A DNA stretch of 64,000 nt from Paraburkholderia bryophila (GTDB lineage Bacteria > Pseudomonadota > Gammaproteobacteria > Burkholderiales > Burkholderiaceae). The notes beneath the pieces are model-generated. The model did no database searches and had not been told where the DNA came from. It was given only the letters and a program-made list of their open reading frames with translations. The stretch spans positions 930,001 through 994,000 of the forward strand of contig NZ_JACCAS010000002.1 of NCBI RefSeq assembly GCF_013409255.1, given 5' to 3'. Position numbers and translations under genes: made by a program. This document shows, piece after piece, positions 43,910 to 52,889 of this stretch. How positions within the stretch are numbered: the stretch's first letter is position 1; every line of letters begins with the position of its first letter.

Positions 43910-44070
43910 CAGCGGGGCTGAAGCAGCTTGTCTGAATAGGTCTTAATTGTAAGGCAAACCCGGTGCGATCTTGATTGGAATATGCCTCTCGTATCTCCGC
44001 GCGGGCTGTCGGCACTAAGGCTGAAAGACCGGGCGCGCTTTGCGTTGTCATCGCAAAATTTGACAAGGCT

Positions 44071-44084
44071 TTGATTTACATCCT
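44071..44084 (+). promoter_or_regulatory. FNR box-like site before usp
   Basis: TTGATTTACATCCT matches 8 of 10 positions of TTGAT-N4-ATCAA. It lies 83 bases before the usp start in the 257-base gap with the GntR gene. Confidence 0.4.
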
Positions 44085-44166
44085 GCCTGCGCGCATCTTT
44101 TTCAGCGATCATTTAAGCTCGCATCGGCAAAGAATTGCCCAACCCTCTTTCAGACGCGGAGTCGAT

Positions 44167-44625
44167 ATGTACACACGCATCCTTGTAGCGGTCGACGGCA
44201 GCAACACCTCACGCCGTGCATTCGAAGCGGCGCTCGCGCTTGCCAAGACCAACGGCGCCGTGCTGCAGCCTTTCTATGTCGTCGAAAACACGCCGCTGTA
44301 TTTCGAGGCGCCCGGCTACGACCCGTCCATCCTGCGTAACCGCCTCGTCGAAGAAGGCAAGGAGCTCGGCGCGGAATTCGCCAAGGCCATGGTCGAGCAG
44401 GGCGTGAAAGGCGAGCTCGTGGTGGGCGAGGCGTCATCGCTCGACGACGTTTCAGGCACCGTGCTGAAGGCCGCCGCCGCATTCAACGCCGATCTGCTCG
44501 TCATGGGCACGCATGGCCGGCGCGGTGTCCAACGTCTGATTCTCGGCAGCGTGGCCGAGCGCTGCGTGCGTCAGGCGAGCTTGCCGGTGCTGCTGATTCC
44601 ATCCGCTGCGGGCAAGGATAGCTAA
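44167..44625 (+). CDS. Universal stress protein, UspA family
   Basis: A 152-residue cytoplasmic ATP-binding Usp. It starts MYTRILVAVDGSNTSRRAFE and carries the nucleotide motif G-x2-G-x9-G-S in MGTHGRRGVQRLILGSVAE, then the closing LPVLLIP. The ATG at 44167 is used rather than the long frame from 43975. FNR-like sites before it and the fnr gene behind it hint at anaerobic control. Such proteins help survival under oxygen limitation. Confidence 0.93.
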   Translation: MYTRILVAVDGSNTSRRAFEAALALAKTNGAVLQPFYVVENTPLYFEAPGYDPSILRNRLVEEGKELGAEFAKAMVEQGVKGELVVGEASSLDDVSGTVLKAAAAFNADLLVMGTHGRRGVQRLILGSVAERCVRQASLPVLLIPSAAGKDS

Positions 44626-44689
44626 GCCGCGTGACAAATTGCGGTTAGCCGAACCGTCGCATAGCAGTCCGCAAGCCATTCACGCGGAT

Positions 44690-44703
44690 CTGATATCGCT
44701 CAA
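44690..44703 (+). promoter_or_regulatory. FNR box-like site before fnr
   Basis: CTGATATCGCTCAA matches 8 of 10 positions of TTGAT-N4-ATCAA, about 95 bases before the fnr start; an autoregulatory site is likely. Confidence 0.4.
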
Positions 44704-44797
44704 GATGCCTAACTGTTCGTACGCGTCATTTTGCCGCTAAATGTGCGACGTGGCCGGTGGGACAATCAGTCATTACCCTGACCACTGGCTGCAGAAC

Positions 44798-45592
44798 ATG
44801 CTGACTCCTACCACTGCTGCGCCCGTCGCTCACGCCGACGATTCCATCGCAAGGTCAACGCCGGTGCGCGGCGGCCGCCGTGCGGCGACCTTTCGCCCGA
44901 GCACGCGCAGCGCCGCCCGCTGTTCGAGTTGCGCGATGCGTCAGCTCTGCATGCCGCAAGGCTTGTCGCCCGACGAGTTGACCAAGCTCGAAACGCTGAT
45001 CTGTTCGGCGCGCTCCGTGCAGCGAGGCGAGGCGCTGTATCGCAGCGGCGATCGCTTCGACAGCATCTACGCCGTGCGTTCCGGCTCGATGAAAACCGTC
45101 ATGGCGCACCGCGACGGCCGCGAGCAGGTCACCGGTCTGCGTCTCGCCGGTGAAGCGCTCGGACTCGACGGCATCAGCGAAGACGTGCATGCGTGCAGCG
45201 CCCTCGCTCTCGAAGACAGCACCGTCTGCATCGTCCCGTACACTGCGCTCAAATCGCTGTGCCGCGAAATCGGCTCGATGCAGGACCGTCTGCATAAACT
45301 GCTGGGCGAGCAGATTGTCCGCGAGGCTGCGCAGATGATGGTGCTCGGCTCGCTGTCGGCGGATGAACGGGTCGCGGCCTTCCTGCTCGACGTGTCGGAG
45401 CGCAATGCGCAACGCGGTTATTCGTCGGCGGAATTCAACTTGCGCATGACGCGCGAAGACATGGGCAGCTATCTCGGCATGACGCTCGAAACCGTGAGCC
45501 GCACGCTGTCAAGATTTCAAAAACGCGGGCTGATCGACATACAAGGCAAGCACATCCGCATCGTCGATCTGGACGGTCTGCGGCACCTCTGA
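44798..45592 (+). CDS. fnr: Oxygen-sensing FNR-type regulator
   Basis: A 264-residue Crp/Fnr regulator. Three N-terminal cysteines (Cys42, Cys45, Cys51 in RCSSCAMRQLCMPQG) have the exact C-x2-C-x5-C spacing of E. coli FNR, and Cys144 (EDSTVCIVP) sits where FNR Cys122 should, so a [4Fe-4S] oxygen sensor is expected. The C-terminal HTH reads MTREDMGSYLGMTLETVSRT. The start ATG at 44798 is chosen because earlier residues look random. It follows usp; two FNR-like boxes lie in the region. Confidence 0.94.
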   Translation: MLTPTTAAPVAHADDSIARSTPVRGGRRAATFRPSTRSAARCSSCAMRQLCMPQGLSPDELTKLETLICSARSVQRGEALYRSGDRFDSIYAVRSGSMKTVMAHRDGREQVTGLRLAGEALGLDGISEDVHACSALALEDSTVCIVPYTALKSLCREIGSMQDRLHKLLGEQIVREAAQMMVLGSLSADERVAAFLLDVSERNAQRGYSSAEFNLRMTREDMGSYLGMTLETVSRTLSRFQKRGLIDIQGKHIRIVDLDGLRHL

Positions 45593-45768
45593 TCGAGCGG
45601 TCTGTCGCGCGGCCCCTACTGCCGCGCAAGGCAGCGGTTCGCCGCCCGGGCTTCGCCCAGGTTTAGCCAGGATCGCGCCGGTTTCCGACAACGCGTAGTC
45701 ATCCTGGCACGGCTCCTGCGACTCGGGTACAGTCTTGAGTCTGTCCCCCCGCAAGGAGACCCGGCGAA

Positions 45769-47148
45769 ATGAACCGCGACCCCGCCCCGCATCACCCGCT
45801 CGTCCAGCGCCTGATCGACGCGCGTCGAATTACCGACGATCTGTTTGCGATCGTCAAACCCGAGTTTCTCTATGAACGGCCGATCCGCGAGCGTCACCGC
45901 ATCGTGTTCTATATCGGCCACCTGGAAGCTTTCGATCGTAATCTGTTCGATCAACGCCTGTGCGATCTCCCGGCGTTCGACCCGCAGCTCGACCAGCTTT
46001 TCGCGTTCGGCATCGATCCCGTCGACGGCGGTTTTCCCACCGATCAACCCGGCGACTGGCCGTCGCTCGACGCGGTGCGCGATTACGCGCGGCGCGCCCG
46101 TGAGCAGATCGACCGTGAAGTCGGTGCGCTTGCGGATAAGGCACCTCCCGGTCGTGGAGAGAGCACGCAAGCGGCCGCCGCAGAACAGCTATTGAACGTT
46201 GCGATCGAGCATCGGCTGATGCACGCGGAAACGCTCGCGTACATGCTTCATCAATTGCCGCTCGAACAGAAAGTCAGCGGGCTCAATGAGCCCGTCGCGA
46301 CGCAGCCTGGGCGCACGGAGGCGTTGGCGTCGATGGTCCGCGTGCCGGCCGGCACAGCCGTGCTCGGCATGTCGCGCGACGCCGGGCAATTCGGTTGGGA
46401 CAATGAATTCGGCGAGATGCACGTGGAGGTCCCCGCCTTCGAGATCGATCGTCACATGGTGACGAACGGCGCGTTTCTCACCTTCATCGAAGCAGGCGGT
46501 TATCGCGAACGGAAATGGTGGTCCGACAAGGATTGGGCGTGGAAGGAAGACGAACGGATCGAGCACCCCGCCTGCTGGTCGCAACGCGACGAGCGCGACC
46601 CACGCCACGAACGTGACGCGCAGGATGCGCATGACGCAACGGCACTAAGCGACGCACACAGCGACCAAGCCGCGTGGACGCTGCGCACCATGTTCGACGA
46701 GGTGCCGCTGCCGCTCGACTGGCCCGCCTATGTCAGCCACGCCGAAGCCAGCGCCTACGCGCGTTGGGCCGGCAAAACGCTGCCCACCGAAGCGCAGTGG
46801 CAACGCGCGGCGCACGGCGCGCCGCACGCCGCGTCCGGCAATTTCGATTTTCGCAGTTGGGACCCGCGCCCCGTCGACGCCTATCCGGACAACGTCAGCG
46901 CATTCGGCGTGGAAGGTCAGTTCGGCAACGGCTGGGAGTGGACGTCGACGTTGTTCGACGCGTTGCCGGGATTCGAAGCGTTTCCGTTCTACCTGGGCTA
47001 CTCGGCCAATTTCTTCGACGGCCAGCATTACGTGATCAAAGGCGGATCGGCACGCACCGCGCAATGCATGTTGCGGCCGGCGTTCCGCAACTGGTTTCAA
47101 CCGCATTATCAGTTTGTCTATGCCGGGTTCCGGTGTGTGAAGGCGTGA
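45769..47148 (+). CDS. EgtB/SenA-like sulfoxide or selenoxide synthase
   Basis: A 459-residue non-haem iron enzyme with an N-terminal DinB-like helix bundle (residues 1-165) and a C-terminal FGE/sulfatase-like domain (residues about 185-455). The three iron ligands are His51 (FYIGHLEAFD), His148 and His152 (EHRLMHAET, the H-x3-H-x-E pattern), at the same places as in EgtB. FGE-domain blocks include DRHMVTNGAFLTFIEAGGY and GNGWEWTSTLFD. An Asp/Ala/His-rich insert lies near residue 280-305. EgtB joins hercynine with a thiol for ergothioneine; SenA does the like for selenoneine. Neither egtD nor senB/senC is in the window. Confidence 0.82.
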   Translation: MNRDPAPHHPLVQRLIDARRITDDLFAIVKPEFLYERPIRERHRIVFYIGHLEAFDRNLFDQRLCDLPAFDPQLDQLFAFGIDPVDGGFPTDQPGDWPSLDAVRDYARRAREQIDREVGALADKAPPGRGESTQAAAAEQLLNVAIEHRLMHAETLAYMLHQLPLEQKVSGLNEPVATQPGRTEALASMVRVPAGTAVLGMSRDAGQFGWDNEFGEMHVEVPAFEIDRHMVTNGAFLTFIEAGGYRERKWWSDKDWAWKEDERIEHPACWSQRDERDPRHERDAQDAHDATALSDAHSDQAAWTLRTMFDEVPLPLDWPAYVSHAEASAYARWAGKTLPTEAQWQRAAHGAPHAASGNFDFRSWDPRPVDAYPDNVSAFGVEGQFGNGWEWTSTLFDALPGFEAFPFYLGYSANFFDGQHYVIKGGSARTAQCMLRPAFRNWFQPHYQFVYAGFRCVKA

Positions 47149-47266
47149 CGCCGAGGCAATGTCACGTTGCTGACGCCAGGACGAGATTTCGGCGAGGGCA
47201 GTCGTGTCTGAGAACGCGGTGGCCGGAGCTTAGGTAACGCCGGGAGACGATGCCCGCTTTCTGGCG

Positions 47267-49369
47267 CTAGCCGTCCACCGTTGCCGCCGCGCGGCGCCGT
47301 TTCAACAGCGACCACAGCAGATAAGGTCCGCCGATCAACGCGGCCATCAGTCCCGCCGGCATTTCGTTAGGGAACATCAGCAAGTTGCCGGACCATTGCG
47401 CCAGCACCATCAGCAGCGCACCGATCGCCGCGGCAGCGAGAAGTTGATGCCGCGCGCGGCACACGCCGAGCGAGCGTGCGATATGCGGCGCCATCAAACC
47501 GACGAACGACAACGGCCCGACGAGCAGCGTCGAGGTCGCCGTCAACAGCGCAGCGAGCAGCAGTGTCGCCAGTCGCGCTACATCGATATGCACGCCCAGC
47601 GAACGGCTGGTGTCCTCGCCCAGCGACAACAGTTCCAACCAGTTGGCCAGCAACGGCGCCACCCCCAAGCCGATCAGCGCGATCACCACCGCGATCGCGG
47701 CGACGATCGGCTGCACGTAATAAGTCGAGCCGACGACGAAGTTCAGTAACAGGGCGGCGCGTGGATCGCCGCTCGCGGTCACGGTGCCGCTGACCGCCTG
47801 AAACAGCGCACCGATCGCGACGCCGATCAGCAACAGGCGTTCAGGCGCATATCGACCGCGATGTCCGAACCAGACCAGAAACAGCAGCGTGCCGATCGAG
47901 CCGGCGAGACAGGAGACAAACAGCCCGATCGGTCCCGGCGCGGCCATCAAGAACACCGCGGCGACGATCCCGAGCGCGCCTCCTGAGCTCACGCCGATCA
48001 GGTCGGGACTCGCAATCGGATTGCCCGTCATACGCTGCACGAGCACGCCGGCGATACCGAGCATGATGCCCGCAGCCACTGCGGCGGCGGTATGCGGCAC
48101 ATGCCAGAACGCAAGCGCGGCGAACTGGCTCGCGCTGACGAGCCCCCAGCCGTCGAGCCCGCGCCGCACCAGCATCGAGCCGGCCACGGCGAGTGCTGTC
48201 AGCGCCGCCAGTCCGACGATCAGCCGCACCGGTCGATCGTGGCGGAAAAACGCCGTATTGTCGCGCGCGTCGGCCCTGAGGTCGGGGCGCGATTTGAGTT
48301 GGCGCAGCAGCCACAGCAGCATCGGCGCGCCGATCAGCGAAGTCACCGTGCCGGTCGGAATGAGCTGCGAGCCGAACACGCCGCTGACGGCGATCGCCTG
48401 CACGATTTCATCGGTGAGCCAGAGCAGCGCGGCGCCGAGCAGCGGCGCCCATATCAAACGTTGCTGTAAGCGCCGCGCGCCGGCGAGTCTGGCCAGTGTC
48501 GGCGCGGCCAGACCGATGAAACCGATGACGCCGACCGCCGCCACCACGCAGGCAGTCAAGGCCACCGCGAGACCCAGCGCGGCAAAGCGGGTACGCATCA
48601 GCGAGACGCCGAGGCCTTGCGCCGTGCTTTCGCCGGCCTCGAACAGCGCGAGCGGACGACGCATCAGGTAGATCGCGCCGCAGGCCACGACGAGCCGCCC
48701 GAGCAGCGCGATGCTGGCGTGCCAGCCCTGTTGATCCAGGGCGCCGCCGCCCCAGATCATCAGGCCGGTCAGCAGTTGAAAATGCGAGATCGCGAGCGCG
48801 AGGCTCAACGAGCCGCAGTAGAGACTCACGATCATGCCCGACAGAATCACCGAGAGCGAGGCGAGCCGTTGTCGCCACGCCAGCGCAAAGACCAGCAGCA
48901 TCGCAAGGCCGCCGCCCACCAGCGCGATCAGTTCGCGCTGGTGGGCAAGCCATGCCGGCGCCCAGATGGCCGCGACCCCGAGCGCCAGATAGGCGCCGGG
49001 AAAAATGCCTAGCGTCATGGGTTCGGCCAGCGGATTTCGCAGCACCTGCTGCGAAATCGCACCGGCCAGCGCGAGCGCGGCACCGCAGATCAGCGTGATC
49101 GCGAGACGCGGCAATGCGGACTCATGCAGGATCATCTGATGAAGATTGCCGGGCTGTGGCGCGATCAACGCAGTCCAGAGACTGGCGCCGCCGAGTTGCG
49201 CCTGCATCACCCAGAGCGTCAGCGCCAAAGCAGCGAGTGCGACGAGCGACGTGACCGGCACGAGCAGATTACGCGGCGCGGCGGCGGCAGCGGCCTCGCC
49301 GACGGTCGCTTGCGCGGTGTCGGCGGGAGCGGATTTCCGGCTGGAAGACGGCATGTGTTTAGATGACAT
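47267..49369 (-). CDS. fhuB: Ferric hydroxamate ABC permease FhuB (double-length)
   Basis: A 700-residue inner-membrane permease made of two FecCD-type halves (residues about 35-345 and 365-690), typical of FhuB. Signature stretches are GMIVSLYCGSLSLALAISHF and GFIGLAAPTLARLAGARRL in the first half and GISSGGALGIV-like and FVGLMAPHIARSLGVCRARH in the second. The ATG at 49369 (MSSKHMPSS) is favoured, with an 11-base overlap with fhuD; a start at 49405 is possible. It imports the ferric siderophore made by this locus, energised by FhuC. Confidence 0.93.
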   Translation of the reverse strand: MSSKHMPSSSRKSAPADTAQATVGEAAAAAAPRNLLVPVTSLVALAALALTLWVMQAQLGGASLWTALIAPQPGNLHQMILHESALPRLAITLICGAALALAGAISQQVLRNPLAEPMTLGIFPGAYLALGVAAIWAPAWLAHQRELIALVGGGLAMLLVFALAWRQRLASLSVILSGMIVSLYCGSLSLALAISHFQLLTGLMIWGGGALDQQGWHASIALLGRLVVACGAIYLMRRPLALFEAGESTAQGLGVSLMRTRFAALGLAVALTACVVAAVGVIGFIGLAAPTLARLAGARRLQQRLIWAPLLGAALLWLTDEIVQAIAVSGVFGSQLIPTGTVTSLIGAPMLLWLLRQLKSRPDLRADARDNTAFFRHDRPVRLIVGLAALTALAVAGSMLVRRGLDGWGLVSASQFAALAFWHVPHTAAAVAAGIMLGIAGVLVQRMTGNPIASPDLIGVSSGGALGIVAAVFLMAAPGPIGLFVSCLAGSIGTLLFLVWFGHRGRYAPERLLLIGVAIGALFQAVSGTVTASGDPRAALLLNFVVGSTYYVQPIVAAIAVVIALIGLGVAPLLANWLELLSLGEDTSRSLGVHIDVARLATLLLAALLTATSTLLVGPLSFVGLMAPHIARSLGVCRARHQLLAAAAIGALLMVLAQWSGNLLMFPNEMPAGLMAALIGGPYLLWSLLKRRRAAATVDG

Positions 49370-50324
49370 GGAGGCCTGGCATGGCGCTGACGACAGCGCG
49401 AGCAAAACGCTGAACGGAAATCAGCGCGCCGGTCGCCGAGATGACCGGTAACGCGGCGGTTCTTCCTGGCTGCGAGAACGGTAACTGACGCCACACGGGG
49501 TTAAGTTGGAGCGCGGTCATATCGTCGCTCACGCTTGAACCGACCCAGAGGACGCACGCGTCGGGCACCGTCGCCAGCCGGTCGAGTTCGACGATCGCAT
49601 GCGCGTTCTGCCCCGCCACGAAACCGCTGCCTACGCGCGCCGACGCGGCCACCGCCGCGTTGCGCAAACCGAGCGTGCGCAAGATTCCGTCGAACATGCT
49701 GCCGGCGCCGAACACGCGCAGATGACGGTCGTCGACGATCTGCGCGACGTAGACTGACCGGTAGCCGCCGGCGGGCGCCGCGGCGTCGAGCGCGGCGCGC
49801 GACTGCGTCAGCACGTCGGCCGTTTCGTTCAGCAACGCCTCGGCTCGGGCCACCACGCCGAGACGGCGCGCCAGCGTCATCGCTTCGTCGCGCATCGCGC
49901 GGTACGGACGCGGCGCGGTCGTGTAGGCGCCGAGCATGAGGGTCGGTGCAATCCGTTCGAACGACGCCTGCACGCTGGCGTGCGCCGGCGTGATCACTAT
50001 CAGGTCGGGGCGCAGTTCGTACAGCAGATCGTAGTTCGGCTGGAACAGCAGGCCGATGTCGACGACGCCTGCCGGTAGCGGCGGCACCACCACGCTGCTC
50101 ACGTACCACCCGGGCGCGGGCACGCCGACCGGGGTCACGCCGAGCGACAGCAGCATTTCCGTCAGGTCCCAGTTCAGCACGATGATCCGGCGTGGCGGCC
50201 TCATACCGGGCGCCGGCGTGGCGCCGTGCGCGCTGGCCGCGATGCCGAGCGCGGCCGCCGCGATCGCCTTCAGGCAAACGCGGCGCGGCAGCGCGACCCG
50301 TGCGGACGACCCGCCGCCCTTCAT
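49359..50324 (-). CDS. fhuD: Siderophore-binding protein FhuD
   Basis: A 321-residue periplasmic binding protein of the FhuD/BtuF fold. The N terminus has a Tat-like signal (ARVALPRRVCLKAIAAAALG then SAHG). The mature protein opens PRRIIVLNWDLTEMLLSLGV and has the helical link LYELRPDLIVITPAHASVQA. It starts at ATG 50324, overlapping the fhuC stop (ATGA, 50321-50324), so the longer frame to 50888 is a shadow. It delivers the iron-loaded siderophore to FhuB. Confidence 0.92.
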   Translation of the reverse strand: MKGGGSSARVALPRRVCLKAIAAAALGIAASAHGATPAPGMRPPRRIIVLNWDLTEMLLSLGVTPVGVPAPGWYVSSVVVPPLPAGVVDIGLLFQPNYDLLYELRPDLIVITPAHASVQASFERIAPTLMLGAYTTAPRPYRAMRDEAMTLARRLGVVARAEALLNETADVLTQSRAALDAAAPAGGYRSVYVAQIVDDRHLRVFGAGSMFDGILRTLGLRNAAVAASARVGSGFVAGQNAHAIVELDRLATVPDACVLWVGSSVSDDMTALQLNPVWRQLPFSQPGRTAALPVISATGALISVQRFARAVVSAMPGLHVI

Positions 50325-51130
50325 TGCGGAAACCCCACGGGCCGGCCGTTGACCGGATCCTGCAAAACGTGCATCGGGACGCCGTAGATCGCTTCCAGAT
50401 TCGGCCCGGTCATGATGTCGGCGGGCGTGCCTTGCATCAGAATCCGTCCGTGACGCAACGCCACGATATGGTCGCAGAAACGCGCGGCCATATTGATGTC
50501 GTGCAACACCACCACGGCGGCGATACTGCGTTGCTTGCAAAGCGTGCGCACGAGATCGAGCACCTCGACCTGATGCGCAATATCCAGCGCGGAAGTGGGC
50601 TCGTCGAGCAGCAGACAGCGGCTGTCCTGCGCGATCAGCATGGCGAGCCACACGCGTTGACGTTCGCCGCCCGACAGGCTGTCCACCAATCGGTCGGCGT
50701 AATGCGTGACATCCGTCATTCGCATCGCTTCGGCCACGTGCTCGCGATCGTCGTTGCCGAATACGCCCAGGCTGCCGTGCCACGGGTAGCGGCCGAGCGC
50801 GACGAGTTCGTGCACCAGCAGGCCGTCGGTCGACGGCGTGTATTGCGGCAGATGCGCGACGCGGCGCGCGAAATCGCGCGGCTTCCACGACCCGAGCGGT
50901 TTGCCGTCGAAGTGGATCTCGCCCGCGCCTTGCGCATGATGACGCGCGAGAAGGCGCATCAGCGTGGTCTTGCCCGAGCCGTTGTGACCGATGAGACCCG
51001 TCACGCGTTCGTGTGAAATCGACAGATCGATGTCGTCCAGCAGCCGTGTGCCGCCGATATCGAAGCGGACCTTGTCCAGTTCGAACAGCGGCGACGCGGA
51101 CTGAGCCGCTAATGCAATCGTAGTGACCAT
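50321..51130 (-). CDS. fhuC: Ferric siderophore ABC ATPase FhuC
   Basis: A 269-residue ATPase for the Fhu importer. Walker A is GLIGHNGSGKTTLMRLL, the signature loop LSGGERQRVWLAML, Walker B LLLDEPTSALD, and the switch His is in VVLHDINMA. The start at 51130 (MVTTIALAAQSASP) lies 10 bases after the exporter stop; a longer frame to 51199 adds Pro/Arg-rich residues. Order fhuC-D-B in overlap with the exporter ahead shows one operon. Confidence 0.93.
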   Translation of the reverse strand: MVTTIALAAQSASPLFELDKVRFDIGGTRLLDDIDLSISHERVTGLIGHNGSGKTTLMRLLARHHAQGAGEIHFDGKPLGSWKPRDFARRVAHLPQYTPSTDGLLVHELVALGRYPWHGSLGVFGNDDREHVAEAMRMTDVTHYADRLVDSLSGGERQRVWLAMLIAQDSRCLLLDEPTSALDIAHQVEVLDLVRTLCKQRSIAAVVVLHDINMAARFCDHIVALRHGRILMQGTPADIMTGPNLEAIYGVPMHVLQDPVNGRPVGFPQ

Positions 51131-51140
51131 AAGATTCCGA

Positions 51141-52850
51141 CTAGATCTGCGCGCCGTGCGCGGCGGGAAAAGAGGCGGCGGTCGCGCCGTGAACGGCAAA
51201 CGGACGCGCGGCCGGAGCGACCACGAGATCGGCCAGATGCACGCCCTCGCCCTGTTCGACCACCTGGCCGAAATCGAGCTTGATGTAGCGGTCCGCGAGG
51301 TGGAAATAGCGATCGTCGTGCGTGATGACCAGCACCGTCTTGCCCTTCGCTTTCAGCTCGGGCAACAGGCGTCGGTAGAACACGTCCTTGAAGAGCGGGT
51401 CCTGATCGGCGGCCCATTCGTCGAACAGATAGAACGGCCGGTCTTCGAGATACGAGACCAGCAGCGCGAGACGCTTGCGCTGACCTTGCGACAGTTCGAG
51501 CGTGGAGAACGCGCCGTTCTCGATCTTGACCTTGTGCGAGAGCTGCAGGTCTTCGAGCAGTGCGTGCGCGGCGGCATCGACGTTGTCGAGCCGGATGCCG
51601 AGCAGCGTATCGAACAGGAAGAAATCGCTGAACACCACCGAAAAGTGCTGCCGGTAGGCGTCGCGCTGCGCCTCGCCGACTTCCTGGCCGTTGAGCAGAA
51701 TGCGTCCGCTTTCCGGCGTGTAGAGGCCGACGATCATCTTTGCGAGTGTGGTCTTGCCGCTGCCGTTGCCGCCGATCAGGTAGACGAGTTCGCCGGGACG
51801 GAAACTCAGATCGACCGGCCCGAGCGTGAACACGTCGTTCTCTTTCTCGCGGAAATAGCGATGCGTGACGCCTTCCAGCACGATGCTATCGAATGAAGTG
51901 GCCTGCGCCGCCGCGACGGTATTCTCGACAGGCAGTTCGGCATTCAGTTGCTCGACCCGTTCGAGCGCGACCGCGGCCGTGCTGAGATTGGGAATCGCCG
52001 ACAGCACACCTTCGATCGGCATGATCATGTACAGGAAGATCATCGCGTAGCCGGACATGACGTGCGGCGCCACCGGCACGTAGCGCGTCAGCACGAACAG
52101 CACGCAGCCGATAAAGGCGAAGAAGATGAAGCTGCCCCAACTCGCCGCGGCCGCATACAGCACGTAGCCGCGCGTGCGCTGCACGCGCACCGCTTCGACT
52201 TCCGTCGCCAGCGTGCCGTCGATGAATTCGCGCGTGCGCGCCCGATGCAGCTTCAGTTCCTTGGCGCCGTCGAACAGGGCGCGAAACTGACGCACCAGCG
52301 TGTCTTCGCGCTGCCGCGATTTACGCAGATGGAACACGCCACGCGTGTTGGCCAGATGAAAACCCGCCGAGCCGATCAGCACCGTCACGGCGGCGAACGC
52401 CAGCACCTGCCAGGACAGCATGCCGAGGTAGACCAGACAGCCGGCGATCACCGCGCCGTTCATCACGAGGCCGGGCAAGCCGACGAACAGCATGACGATC
52501 GAATCGAGATCCTGCGTCAGCACGCTGAGCGAGCGCGCCGATCCCTGCCGTTCGACATGCGCGAACGGCGCCGACGAAATACGGTTGATGGTCTTCATGC
52601 GCAGACTCGCCTTGGCATTCTGGCCGAGACTCATGAAGAGCGTTTGCGAGGCGGTCCGCGTGATCAGCACGACGACCCCGATCACGAGGAAACGCAAACC
52701 GAGTTCGACCAGCCGCTCGCGCGAGGCCACGAGGGCCTGGTTGATGAGCGCGACCATCGAGGCATTGCCGAAGCCGCTGACGAGGCTCATACCGATGGCT
52801 AGCAGCAAGCGCTGGCGCGAACCTTTAACCAGAAACCAGAGTGTGTGCAT
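51141..52850 (-). CDS. Cyclic-peptide/siderophore ABC exporter (SyrD/PvdE type)
   Basis: A 569-residue half-transporter: six-helix membrane domain (residues about 10-310) and C-terminal ATPase. Walker A is LIGGNGSGKTTLAKMI, the signature LSQGQRKRLALLVSY and Walker B FYLFDEWAADQDP, the typical D-E-W-A-x-DQ form of the PvdE/SyrD group. Such exporters move NRPS siderophores or their precursors into the periplasm. Its place between the acylase and fhuC supports that job here. The spacing is 39 bases from the acylase stop. Confidence 0.93.
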   Translation of the reverse strand: MHTLWFLVKGSRQRLLLAIGMSLVSGFGNASMVALINQALVASRERLVELGLRFLVIGVVVLITRTASQTLFMSLGQNAKASLRMKTINRISSAPFAHVERQGSARSLSVLTQDLDSIVMLFVGLPGLVMNGAVIAGCLVYLGMLSWQVLAFAAVTVLIGSAGFHLANTRGVFHLRKSRQREDTLVRQFRALFDGAKELKLHRARTREFIDGTLATEVEAVRVQRTRGYVLYAAAASWGSFIFFAFIGCVLFVLTRYVPVAPHVMSGYAMIFLYMIMPIEGVLSAIPNLSTAAVALERVEQLNAELPVENTVAAAQATSFDSIVLEGVTHRYFREKENDVFTLGPVDLSFRPGELVYLIGGNGSGKTTLAKMIVGLYTPESGRILLNGQEVGEAQRDAYRQHFSVVFSDFFLFDTLLGIRLDNVDAAAHALLEDLQLSHKVKIENGAFSTLELSQGQRKRLALLVSYLEDRPFYLFDEWAADQDPLFKDVFYRRLLPELKAKGKTVLVITHDDRYFHLADRYIKLDFGQVVEQGEGVHLADLVVAPAARPFAVHGATAASFPAAHGAQI

Positions 52851-52889
52851 AGTGATCGAGTGAAGCTTTCCCGGAAAGTATTGTCATTG

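Noticed and set aside
45769..47148. Naming the gene egtB or senA outright
   Set aside because: No egtD, senB or senC nearby, and the substrate residues cannot be judged by eye.
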